Part shown: piece by piece, positions 7,044 through 14,710 of the stretch
Layout of the letters: each line of letters begins with the position of its first letter
Numbering within the stretch: the stretch's first letter is position 1
From: Anaerolineae bacterium
GTDB taxonomy: Bacteria > Chloroflexota > Anaerolineae > CG2-30-64-16
Direction: 5' to 3'
NCBI GenBank assembly: GCA_025454565.1
Contig: JALOOE010000005.1
Span: forward strand, 1-16,481
DNA length: 16,481 nt
Notes under the pieces: model-generated
Databases searched by the model: none
The model's input: the letters and a program-made list of their open reading frames with translations, nothing else
Told to the model about the DNA's origin: nothing
Made by a program: the position numbers and the translations under genes

Positions 7044-7778
7044 TCATGGCTTGGGTTGCGGAGCCTGCGTATACGAATGGCCTGCGAAGATCGCGCGCAC
7101 TTCCGCCGCGCTCTTCGCATGGCGCAACGCACCCATCCGGCCAGTTTCTTCATCGCGCAGCTTGTACAGATTGGTCAGGACCGCCTCCAGCTTGTCGGCC
7201 GGGAATTTGACCGCGCCGTTTTCGTCCATGTGGATGATGTCACCGGGCGCGACGTCCATGCCGGCGACCGTTACCGGGACGTTGACTGCATGGATCGCCA
7301 TCGCGCCGTGGCCGGGTGTGATGCCGCTGAGCAAGTATTGAAAGCGCATCGGCCGGATTTCATCAATATCGCGCGATGGGCCGTTGGAAATCGCGCCGAC
7401 GCAGCCCATCGCCTTCATCGCGGTGGTCATGTTGCCGCCGGACAGCCCCACTTTGCCGGCAAGCTCCGGCGGGAAACGCTGCTCGAAGACGAAGATGGTA
7501 GGCTTGAGCGAAGCGTCGAGCGCGTCGATGACATCCATGAAAGAGAGTCGCTTGAAGTTGGGGTCGGGCAGGCCGTAGACGGCCGTCACGGCGTAGCCCA
7601 CCACCGGCCCCATCTCCGGGTACATGCAGCGGATGGATTGATCCGTGTACCAGTTCTGCGACCAGGGGTTGTAGAGCCCCAGGCACAGCGGGCTTTCGGG
7701 GTATGTGGCGACGACGTTGGTGACTGAAGGGGTGTCGAACCCCTTCAGGGCTTCGAGCATTTCCGGGATGGTGGACAT
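7044..7778 (-). CDS. RraA-fold aldolase/decarboxylase-like protein
   Basis: A 244-residue RraA/HMG-aldolase family protein. The family core is visible: GG (114-115), AMGCVGAISNG (123-133), then Arg136-Asp137, the substrate and metal binding pair of 4-hydroxy-4-methyl-2-oxoglutarate aldolase, and VAPGDIIHMDENG (176-188). Genuine RraA, the RNase E inhibitor, is shorter (about 160 residues), and this N-terminus is extended by an aromatic-rich section (33-75), so the RNA-regulator label is unlikely. Members with the RD pair are class II pyruvate aldolases or oxaloacetate decarboxylases. Directly upstream of a sugar-acid dehydratase and possibly coupled to it, the protein may cleave or decarboxylate the 2-keto acid formed. 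That role is inference. ATG 7778 has AAGGAG with six bases spacing. Confidence 0.82.
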   Translation of the reverse strand: MSTIPEMLEALKGFDTPSVTNVVATYPESPLCLGLYNPWSQNWYTDQSIRCMYPEMGPVVGYAVTAVYGLPDPNFKRLSFMDVIDALDASLKPTIFVFEQRFPPELAGKVGLSGGNMTTAMKAMGCVGAISNGPSRDIDEIRPMRFQYLLSGITPGHGAMAIHAVNVPVTVAGMDVAPGDIIHMDENGAVKFPADKLEAVLTNLYKLRDEETGRMGALRHAKSAAEVRAIFAGHSYTQAPQPKP

Positions 7779-7827
7779 CGTTCACTCCTTATTTGAAGCA
7801 TTTATCTGTCCGGCCGAGCTGACCCGC

Positions 7828-10455
7828 TCAGCCCGGCGTTTCAGCGCCGGCTGCTCTCTCCCGCAGCCGGACCCGGACGGTCTTGATCTCGAACGGCGTG
7901 AAGCACAGCTCCAGCCTCGCACCGTCCACGCGCACCTCGGCGGGTGAGTCCAGTGCGCAAGCAGGATCGTCCAACTGCCGCTCCAAGAGATCGCACTCTG
8001 CGGCGGACTCGACCTCGGTCGGGCATATCAGGGTGGCCTTTGTCGCACGCCCCAGCGACTCAAACAGGCGCACGATCAGCGCATCCCCCGACTCGGCGTG
8101 CTTGGCGGCGGTCAGGAGGATGCCCGGCCCATCAACGCTGAGGAAACGGACGATGGGCGGTGTCCGCTCGGCGACCACCCGCCACCAGGCGCATCCCACG
8201 CCGTCATTGCGGCCATCCTGGATCGGCGCGACGATGGGGCGAGTGTTGAATTCATAGCCCAACCGAGGAGCGTTGAGGGATCGCCAGTCGCCAGCATGGG
8301 GCATCAGGGCATAGCTGAGATCAAACGCCCCCAGGCCGATGATCTCGTCACGCTCCGGCCGCATCAACGGCGCGCGCAGCAGGCTCAGGCCGAGCTCAGA
8401 GGCGGTCGCATGATAACCGTTGAGGCCGTTGTTGAGGAACAGGATCCCGCGCCCGCCGTCCGTTATATCCAGCCATTTCTGCATGTAGCGGTCGGGTTCC
8501 GGGACGGCCACGCCGGGGGATCGCCGGTCTTCCAGGAGGTTGTCCGCGTCGCCGGTGTGCCGCGTTTCGCCGTGTGGCGCCCGATCGGCCACGCCGTAGG
8601 GCGCTTCTACCATCACCCTGGTGGCCGGAAACGGCAGGTCGAAGGCCGCTTTCAGCATGACCTGGCGGGCGTGCCACTCACCGTGCGTGGCAAAGTGCAG
8701 GAGTGGGCTGGCCCGGTAGAGCATGATATCCTGGACGATCCGCGTCACTGGGAGGTCTGCCGCCAACTGCACCCGGCGCTCGATTCGGATGACCCCTCGC
8801 ACGGGACCGACCTCGCGCACCTCGATCCGCGTCACCGTGCCATCCGGAAGCTTTCGCCCCGTGTACTGGATATTCCACGGTTGCCAGGAGTGCTCTGGCC
8901 CGCCCGGGATCAGGTTCGCCTCCTCCAGGAAGACCAGGCGGTTCGCACGTCCGCCGGGCGGCAGGCATTCCGTCTGCGTCCGCTTGTCGGTCAGGCGCAC
9001 GATCTCGCCGGTTATCGGGTCGAATTCGATACGCAGAAGCTCGTTCTCCAAGACGTAGGGCTGCGCAAGTGCGACGGCATCCTCGTCCGGCCCGCCTGGG
9101 GTCAGATGATATTCGGCCAGGCATGCGCCGTCCGCCTCGTGCAGGATCAGCATACCGGGCTTTCCGTCGTCCTGGACGATTCGCTGTGCTCGTATACAGG
9201 TGCCGTTCGCGTCGCTGACAGTAACGGGTTCCTGGGTCTGGACTGGCAGGATCAGCGGCGTGATGTGGGGCCACGCGACCGTATCGAAAACCGCATAGGC
9301 CCGATCCTCTGCGGATGTGGCGGCCCGGTGGGCGTGTAAAAGGTGGCAAAGAAAGGCCGCCGCCTGCTCGGTGACCCAACCTGCACGCCGCGCCGCCTCT
9401 TCGAATAGCACCCTATCCTCTCGATGCACCTCGGCATAGGAACAGCCGCACGCGATGTCGTGGAATTGATTCACGCACAGATCGCGCCAGCCTTGCGTCA
9501 GTTGCTCGGCCGGATAGGGGAAGCGGTGGAGGGCGGCCCAGGCGGCGAGTTGTTCAGCCTGCACGAGGCCGGATTCCAGCCGGCGGATCCACCGCTTGTT
9601 GTGCCGGCTAGAGGTGTAGGTGCCGGTGTACGAGAAGCCCAGCTCGCCGCGCACGAGGGGGAGCCTGTCTGCATACCCCAGCATGTCGGCCAGCGCGGCG
9701 CCGGCCGTGCTCCAGTGACAGTCAGAGAGTTCTGGGTCGGCCTGCCATTCGTCCGGCAGGGCAAGCCATGCTGGGGTCATCGTGATCCGCCGGTCGGAGT
9801 TGGCGCCGCATACGACGTGAGTTGCCGGCAGACCGGTGCGAGCGTCTTCGGCGGCGGCCTGGCGTAGGCGGGCGGGCTCGGGCTTGCCGATCCACTGCCC
9901 CGAGAGGCCGGCGATCGTACTGCCATCCAGTCCTTCCCAGATGAACTGGTGCAACGGGTTACCCTCGGCATCGCGCGGGCGGCAGCGATGGAAGTAGTAG
10001 CCGCCCATCCCGGCCTTGCGGACGATCTGAGGCAGCGTGTTGGGGTGGCCGAAGACGTCCGGGTCCCAGCATACGCGCGCGGTCTTGCCGAAGGTTGCCT
10101 GGAAATACCACTGCCCCAGAGCCATCTGCCTGACGAGTGACTCGCCATCGGGGATCAGGTGATCCGGCTCGACCCACTCACCTCCGCACAACTCCAGGTG
10201 TCCACTGGCCACGTGCCGGCGTATCCGCTCGAAGAGCTGCGGATAGCGCTGCTGCACGATCCAGAAGGACCAGGCCGTGGAGCGCGAGAAAACGAAGCGA
10301 CCGGTGGGGTCAGCCTCGATCATGTCGGCAGCCATCTCAAAGCACTGCCGCATCAAGTCCTCGCCCTGCGGCACGCGCGTCCACAGCCACGCGACGTCGA
10401 GGTGCTGCGACGCAATCACGTGCACCCGTATGGCATCGCTCGTTTGGGTAGACAT
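7828..10455 (-). CDS. GH38 alpha-mannosidase
   Basis: An 875-residue retaining family 38 glycosidase that hydrolyses alpha-mannosides. The N-terminal catalytic barrel carries SQHLDVAWLW with Zn ligands His18 and Asp20. CWDPDVFGH provides the nucleophile and ligand Asp133 and is followed by PNTLPQI. YTGTYTSSRHNKRWIRRLE (276-294) is the typical middle-domain entry, and NQFHDIACG supplies the fourth metal ligand His332. The C-terminal half is the beta-sandwich region. There is no signal peptide, so it is cytoplasmic. I chose ATG 10455, one base after the GH13 stop, with GAGG six bases upstream; a GTG at 10467 is also in frame and would overlap GH13. It is 49 bases ahead of the RraA-type gene. 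Linkage preference (alpha-1,2, 1,3 or 1,6) is not readable from sequence. Confidence 0.95.
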   Translation of the reverse strand: MSTQTSDAIRVHVIASQHLDVAWLWTRVPQGEDLMRQCFEMAADMIEADPTGRFVFSRSTAWSFWIVQQRYPQLFERIRRHVASGHLELCGGEWVEPDHLIPDGESLVRQMALGQWYFQATFGKTARVCWDPDVFGHPNTLPQIVRKAGMGGYYFHRCRPRDAEGNPLHQFIWEGLDGSTIAGLSGQWIGKPEPARLRQAAAEDARTGLPATHVVCGANSDRRITMTPAWLALPDEWQADPELSDCHWSTAGAALADMLGYADRLPLVRGELGFSYTGTYTSSRHNKRWIRRLESGLVQAEQLAAWAALHRFPYPAEQLTQGWRDLCVNQFHDIACGCSYAEVHREDRVLFEEAARRAGWVTEQAAAFLCHLLHAHRAATSAEDRAYAVFDTVAWPHITPLILPVQTQEPVTVSDANGTCIRAQRIVQDDGKPGMLILHEADGACLAEYHLTPGGPDEDAVALAQPYVLENELLRIEFDPITGEIVRLTDKRTQTECLPPGGRANRLVFLEEANLIPGGPEHSWQPWNIQYTGRKLPDGTVTRIEVREVGPVRGVIRIERRVQLAADLPVTRIVQDIMLYRASPLLHFATHGEWHARQVMLKAAFDLPFPATRVMVEAPYGVADRAPHGETRHTGDADNLLEDRRSPGVAVPEPDRYMQKWLDITDGGRGILFLNNGLNGYHATASELGLSLLRAPLMRPERDEIIGLGAFDLSYALMPHAGDWRSLNAPRLGYEFNTRPIVAPIQDGRNDGVGCAWWRVVAERTPPIVRFLSVDGPGILLTAAKHAESGDALIVRLFESLGRATKATLICPTEVESAAECDLLERQLDDPACALDSPAEVRVDGARLELCFTPFEIKTVRVRLRERAAGAETPG

Positions 10456-10456
10456 C

Positions 10457-12079
10457 CTAATCCTCACTATCCGGCAAACGCAGGACGAGGCCCTCGTTTG
10501 GGCGCAGGTCCAGGGCCGCCAGCGCCGTGGGTGGGACGGGGGTCATGCGCGTGGACAGCACGACCTCCGCCTGCTCTGCCACGGCCGAGAGATCGAGTCG
10601 CCGGGCCTCACCCCCGAAGTTCAGCACGACCAAGAAACGCGTCGTAGCCTCGTTGCGCACATAGGCGAACACATCCGACGCGCCCGCGTCCACCGACCGG
10701 TAAGCACCGACCGTCAGGGCCGGCGTTGCCTGGCGCAGCGCGGTCAACGCCCGGTAGAAGCTGAGCATCGAGGTCGGGTCCTGATCCTGCACAGCCACAT
10801 TGCGCGTGACATAATCGTCAGCCACGGGCAGCCACGTGCGCACACCCGCACGCGCAAAGCCCGCGTTCGGTGACGCGTCCCACTGCATCGGCGTGCGCTC
10901 CGGGTCGCGGCCGACGAGGTGCGCGATCTCCGGCTGGTTCAGCGCCGGCGGGTCCTGCACCAACTCCGGCGGGATGGCCACATTCTCCATGCCGATCTCG
11001 TCCCCGTAGTAGCAGGTGGGCGTGCCGCGCAGCGTCAGCAGGAGCATACTGGCGACGCGGGCCTGGGCCGGCCCGATGCGCGTCGCCAGACGATGCTGGT
11101 CGTGGTTGCCCAACACCCAGTTGGGCCAGGCGCCCACCGGCAGGATCGCCTCGTAGCCATCCACCATGCGCCGCACCGCGGCCGCATCCCAGGGCGCGTG
11201 GATGAGCTGGAAGTTGAACGGCAGGTGGCATTCGTTGCCTGCAGGACCTCCGTAATATGTGACCAGGTCCTCATTCGGCATGTAGATCTCGCCCACCATC
11301 ATCCGGTCGGCATAGTCGTCCAGCACTTCACGCATCTGGCGAATCAGGCCGTGCACCTCCGGCAGGTTGGCCGTGTAGATGTGTTTCAGGCTATTGTGCG
11401 GGTTGACGCCATCCCAGGTCGGGTTAGGCGGCTCATCGCGGAAGAGCGGATCCTTCATCATCAGCCAGATGACGTCCACTCGAAAGCCGTCCACCCCGCG
11501 GTCGAGCCAGAAGCGCATGCTGTCGCGCAGCGCGGCGACGACGGCCGGATGCCGGTAGTTCAGCTCTGGCTGCTGGGTGACGAACTGGTGCATGTAGTAC
11601 TGTCCGGTCTGCTGGTCGAACGTCCAGGCCGGGCCGCCGAAGTAGCTCAGCCAGTTGTTCGGTGGCCCGCCGTCCGGCGCGGGATCGCGCCAGATGTACC
11701 AATCGCGTTTCGGGTTGTCGCGGCTGGCTCGGCTCTCGATGAACCACGGGTGTTCGTCCGAGGTGTGGTTGGGCACTAAGTCGAGGATCAGCTTCATGCC
11801 CCGGCCATGGACTTCGGCTAACAGTCTGTCGAAGTCGGTCAGCGTCCCGAAGAGCGGATGGACGGCGCAGTAGTCGGCTACGTCGTAGCCGAAGTCGCGC
11901 ATGGGCGATGGGTAAATCGGTGATAACCATACTGCGCCGGCGTTCAGGCTTCGCACGTAGTCAAGCCGGGCCTCGATGCCCGGCAGATCCCCCACGCCGT
12001 CTCCGTTGCTGTCCTGGTATGAGCGCGGGTAGATCTGGTAGATGATTCCGGTCTGCCACCACTGGTCGTTGCGGCTCAT
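10457..12079 (-). CDS. GH13 oligo-1,6-glucosidase / alpha-glucosidase
   Basis: A 540-residue alpha-amylase-superfamily enzyme of the oligo-1,6-glucosidase subgroup. It begins with WWQTGIIYQIYPRSYQDSNG including the DSNGDGVGD Ca-binding loop. Region I is DLVPNHTSDEHPWF (100-113), region V is QPELNY (170-175), region II GFRVDV has nucleophile Asp202, region III is GEIYMP with acid/base Glu264, and region IV is GNHD with Asp327. The Val following the nucleophile (Val203) is the residue associated with alpha-1,6-linkage hydrolysis, whereas Ala or Thr is usual in maltose-type enzymes. A C-terminal beta domain ends in LRPNEGLVLRLP. There is no signal peptide. ATG 12079 is preceded by GGGAGGAG. The gene sits 30 bases after the first URO-D gene and one base before GH38, so it is clearly operonic. 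Confidence 0.94.
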   Translation of the reverse strand: MSRNDQWWQTGIIYQIYPRSYQDSNGDGVGDLPGIEARLDYVRSLNAGAVWLSPIYPSPMRDFGYDVADYCAVHPLFGTLTDFDRLLAEVHGRGMKLILDLVPNHTSDEHPWFIESRASRDNPKRDWYIWRDPAPDGGPPNNWLSYFGGPAWTFDQQTGQYYMHQFVTQQPELNYRHPAVVAALRDSMRFWLDRGVDGFRVDVIWLMMKDPLFRDEPPNPTWDGVNPHNSLKHIYTANLPEVHGLIRQMREVLDDYADRMMVGEIYMPNEDLVTYYGGPAGNECHLPFNFQLIHAPWDAAAVRRMVDGYEAILPVGAWPNWVLGNHDQHRLATRIGPAQARVASMLLLTLRGTPTCYYGDEIGMENVAIPPELVQDPPALNQPEIAHLVGRDPERTPMQWDASPNAGFARAGVRTWLPVADDYVTRNVAVQDQDPTSMLSFYRALTALRQATPALTVGAYRSVDAGASDVFAYVRNEATTRFLVVLNFGGEARRLDLSAVAEQAEVVLSTRMTPVPPTALAALDLRPNEGLVLRLPDSED

Positions 12080-12100
12080 GGATGTGCTCCTCCCTCAGTA

Positions 12101-12124
12101 TATGGCAGGTCAGTACCTGCCATA
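12101..12124. repeat. 10-bp perfect inverted repeat over the URO-D stop codon
   Basis: TATGGCAGGT (12101-12110), a four-base CAGT spacer and ACCTGCCATA (12115-12124) pair perfectly. The repeat covers the last codons and stop of the 12110-13240 gene and ends about 10 bases before the GH13 ribosome binding site. With no U-tract it is not a standard terminator. It could be an intercistronic mRNA hairpin tuning expression or stability, or a DNA operator. Confidence 0.65.
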
Positions 12125-13240
12125 CGTCCGCGCGGTCTCGATCATCGCAGCCAGGTTCTCGAACGGCGTGTCGCGGCCGCACTGGTCGCCGGTCGAGAGT
12201 ATGAAGCGGCCGCCGTCGGCTGCATCGTCAATCGCCTTCCGGGCGGCTGCGATCACATCATCGGGCGTGCCCATCAACATCGTCTGCGTGGTGTGCAGGT
12301 TGCCTTTGAGGGTCAGCTTGTGGCCCCAGAGTCGCTTGATTTCGGCCAGGTCGCAGTCGCCCATCGGCGGGATCTCCAACGGGTCAATCACTGTGAGCGC
12401 GGTTTCCTCGGCCATGATCTTGACCAGGGTTCGCTCCGGCCCACAGGAATGGATGTGGGTCATCATGCCCGCCGCAGCGGCCAACTCGATGACCTTCTTG
12501 ACGGCGGGGAGCGCAAGCTGCCGGAAAATCTTCGGCGTCTGGAACACGAGCGTGCCCGAACCGCCGACGCACAGGAAATCCGGTTTGACATCGAGCGCCA
12601 TCACCCGATTGAAGCGGGTCACGGCCTTCTCGATCCGCTCCTCGGCCCATCGCTGATGCTGATCTGGGTTGTCATAATAGCGATAGATATCCTCGATGCT
12701 GCCCAGAACCGCCGTGCCCGCCACGAAGACGCCGACGATGCCCTGGTCGCCCATCAACTCCTTCATCCGCTTCAGGCCCTCCGGCCCCTTATCCACCGGC
12801 TTGCGCCCTTCGATGGGTTCCCAACGTGCGGGGACGGATGGCAGGCCGATTTTGGCGGGAGGCACACGGCGGGTGGGTGGGTCGGCCACGTAGTAGACAT
12901 TGACCGTCTCTTGCCAGATCATCCGGCCATTGTCCATGCGGCCGGCCTGCGTGACGATGCGTTCGGCGCTGCGGAAGACGATATAATCCTCCCAACCCTC
13001 ATCCACGACTTCTTCCGGGAAGGTGAGCGGGAAGTAGCCGTCCATGACGGAGTCGATGCCGAAATGCTTTGCGCAGGCGATGTACGCCTCCCAGATGGGC
13101 GGGTCGTTGTAAAGATAGAGATCCCAGAATGGCTTGCCGGTCAGCTTCGCCGGGATCATGTTCGAGAAGTCGGGCGCCACCGGCACGCAGTCGGGGATGC
13201 CGCCGCGCAGGACGGTCAGAAGTCGCTCGCGAGAATTCAT
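12110..13240 (-). CDS. URO-D superfamily protein (putative corrinoid/Zn methyltransferase), copy 1
   Basis: A 376-residue protein with the uroporphyrinogen decarboxylase-type barrel. It begins MNSRERLLTVLRG, as many non-HemE members do. It has the Zn set of MtaA/MtbA-type methyl transferases: His264 and Cys266 in HIHSCG, and Cys354 in STGDQCGR. The HemE motif RQAGR and its N-terminal arginines are absent, so haem synthesis is unlikely. Known relatives move methyl groups between a corrinoid protein and a thiol or other acceptor. The acceptor here cannot be told, and no corrinoid protein gene lies in the window. It starts six bases after the second URO-D-family gene and is followed by GH13, pointing to a role linked to glycan use, perhaps removal of methyl groups. 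It shares only the fold and Zn motif with its neighbour, so the two are probably not recent duplicates. Confidence 0.8.
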   Translation of the reverse strand: MNSRERLLTVLRGGIPDCVPVAPDFSNMIPAKLTGKPFWDLYLYNDPPIWEAYIACAKHFGIDSVMDGYFPLTFPEEVVDEGWEDYIVFRSAERIVTQAGRMDNGRMIWQETVNVYYVADPPTRRVPPAKIGLPSVPARWEPIEGRKPVDKGPEGLKRMKELMGDQGIVGVFVAGTAVLGSIEDIYRYYDNPDQHQRWAEERIEKAVTRFNRVMALDVKPDFLCVGGSGTLVFQTPKIFRQLALPAVKKVIELAAAAGMMTHIHSCGPERTLVKIMAEETALTVIDPLEIPPMGDCDLAEIKRLWGHKLTLKGNLHTTQTMLMGTPDDVIAAARKAIDDAADGGRFILSTGDQCGRDTPFENLAAMIETARTYGRY

Positions 13241-13246
13241 GGTTCC

Positions 13247-14458
13247 CTACTCCGCGGCTCGGTACATTGCGATCACCTTCTCAGGCGCAATCTCGGCCAG
13301 GATGTTGTGGATGTTGCAGAAGACGTACCCGCCGCCGTCAGCCATCACCGGCACGACCTCGCGCACTTCGCGTTCGACATCCTCGACGCTCCCCAGCGGC
13401 AGCGTGGCCTGCGAGTGGACGCCGCCGCCCCACAAGGTGATGCGCCCCTTCGCCTGCTCCTTCCATGCCCGGTAACCCTGTTTCCCGGCCGTCCACTGCA
13501 CCGGGTTGAGGATGTCGAATCCGCTCTCGATCACCAGGTCGATCAACGTGTAGATCGCGCCGCAGGAGTGGAGGAAGGTTTTCACCTGGGGCGCGATGCG
13601 GTGCACTTCGTTGTTGATGCGGCGGCGGTAGGGCAGGAAGAGGGTGCGGAAGACCTTTGGCGATGCGATGGTGCTGTTCTGCGTGCCCCAGTCGTCGGCT
13701 GCCATCATGATGATGTCCACATAGGGCGCGATCTCCGGGAGCAGCGCGCGGATGTTCTTCAGCGCGTGCTCGGTAGCGAGCTCGTGTAACTCAACGACAA
13801 AATCCGGCTCGGTGATGCAGATAATCGGGAAGACCGCCAGTCCGCCCCAACCGTGGATGCAGATCGGCGTGCTCAACGCGCCGGTGTTGAGAAAGATGGC
13901 CCGGTCGGTGGACTCGCGCACGCGGCGACAGAGCTCGCGTAGTGCGACGATCTGCTCGTCGCGCACCTCGCGCGCGGCCAGATTGCGTTTGACTTCCTCC
14001 AGATCGGGCTTGGGTAGATCGCCGGCGATGTTGAGCGGCTGCCCGCCATGCTCCTCGTCGAACACGTAGGAACTCGGCGGCATGCGGCGCCGATCCTGGA
14101 GGATGGTGCCATCGGGTTGCGTCTGGAACGCCGCGGGGTTACGCACCATGCCCGGCAGCCGGCCGTTGAAGTCGTAGGGCTTCCACAAATCGGGCTGCTT
14201 GAAGGCGTTCGTCGCGCCATCAAGGATCGAGACGACATCACAGCCCAACGCCTCCAGCACATCCAGGTCGGGCAGCGCGAGCATTTGCCCCGTGTCCTCG
14301 ACTTTGGGCGGCCGTGGCGGCAGACCGAGCGCCGCCACGAGCTTGGGATAGGCGAAGGCGCTGATGCCGGTCGAGCGCATCCCGCCGAGATCGCGGGGCA
14401 CGCGATCGGTGGGTTGAAAACTCAAAGCCTGGAGGACGCGTTCGCGTGAAGTGGTCAT
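13247..14458 (-). CDS. URO-D superfamily protein (putative corrinoid/Zn methyltransferase), copy 2
   Basis: A 403-residue URO-D-fold protein and the first gene of the operon. The N-terminus MTTSRERVLQALSFQPTDRVP is a standard opening for this branch. His297 and Cys299 in FLHSCG and Cys381 in YVFCNIHNI complete the Zn-binding triad. MMAADDWGTQ (around 260) and GFDILNPVQW are also typical of the branch. As in copy 1, the HemE RQAGR motif is missing. The likely chemistry is methyl transfer with a corrinoid partner encoded elsewhere; decarboxylation cannot be excluded. ATG 14458 has only a weak, distant AAGGG site. The gene lies about 50 bases downstream of a perfect TATAAT and only six bases before copy 1, so both should be made together. 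Confidence 0.8.
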   Translation of the reverse strand: MTTSRERVLQALSFQPTDRVPRDLGGMRSTGISAFAYPKLVAALGLPPRPPKVEDTGQMLALPDLDVLEALGCDVVSILDGATNAFKQPDLWKPYDFNGRLPGMVRNPAAFQTQPDGTILQDRRRMPPSSYVFDEEHGGQPLNIAGDLPKPDLEEVKRNLAAREVRDEQIVALRELCRRVRESTDRAIFLNTGALSTPICIHGWGGLAVFPIICITEPDFVVELHELATEHALKNIRALLPEIAPYVDIIMMAADDWGTQNSTIASPKVFRTLFLPYRRRINNEVHRIAPQVKTFLHSCGAIYTLIDLVIESGFDILNPVQWTAGKQGYRAWKEQAKGRITLWGGGVHSQATLPLGSVEDVEREVREVVPVMADGGGYVFCNIHNILAEIAPEKVIAMYRAAE

Positions 14459-14508
14459 CTTCGGTGTGTTCCCTTTCGGTAGGTCGACGATTCCGTCATG
14501 CTTGCTTG

Positions 14509-14514
14509 ATTATA
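14509..14514 (-). promoter_or_regulatory. Candidate -10 box of the main minus-strand operon
   Basis: TATAAT on the minus strand, about 50 bases before the first URO-D start, in the divergent intergenic region. No good -35 is seen at 16 to 18 bases (GCGATG and neighbours), so an activator or another weak -35 would be needed. It would leave a leader of roughly 45 bases. Confidence 0.5.
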
Positions 14515-14591
14515 CGCCCAGGCGTCCATGACATCGCTCAGTTCCTGCGCCCAGATCTCCAGGGTTATTCGGATTCCTGTCGGGTCTGGTG

Positions 14592-14597
14592 TATACT
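14592..14597 (+). promoter_or_regulatory. Candidate -10 box for the ATP-grasp/C39 pair
   Basis: TATACT (5 of 6 to consensus) in the divergent region, about 115 bases before ATG 14711. The best -35 at 18 bases is TTCGGA, which is weak. This is the only plausible plus-strand promoter I see here. Confidence 0.3.
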
Positions 14598-14710
14598 GCA
14601 CGCCAGCTTCTCCCTGCCGAGATGCCGCTGATTTAAGAAAGCACGCAGTGCCGCTATGGTGAAGTGTGATAGATTCAAGTGGATCCGCTGAAGGGGATGA
14701 CCAGGGTGTG

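Noticed and set aside
5944..7341. Long plus-strand open frame (465 codons)
   Set aside because: It runs antisense across the dehydratase and RraA-type genes, both clearly recognised; no ribosome binding site and no recognisable fold.
7044..7778. RraA, regulator of ribonuclease E
   Set aside because: Much longer than RraA and keeps the Arg-Asp pair of the aldolase branch; the context is sugar catabolism.
8098..9339. Long plus-strand open frame (413 codons) inside GH38
   Set aside because: Antisense to the GH38 C-terminal half, low-complexity and without family motifs.
12293..13789. Long plus-strand open frame (498 codons)
   Set aside because: Antisense across both URO-D genes, which carry intact Zn motifs; the frame is a by-product of high GC.
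12110..14458. HemE (uroporphyrinogen decarboxylase for haem synthesis)
   Set aside because: The fold matches, but the RQAGR N-terminal motif is missing in both proteins and a Zn H-x-C...C set is present instead; the neighbours are sugar genes, not haem genes.
14587..14605. Pseudo-palindrome TGGTGTATACTGCACGCCA in the divergent region
   Set aside because: Only the outer bases are symmetric (about 11 of 19); too weak to call an operator without other copies.
14459..14710. Cobalamin riboswitch upstream of the URO-D genes
   Set aside because: The predicted leader after TATAAT is only about 45 bases, too short for a B12 riboswitch, and I see no B12-box-like sequence.
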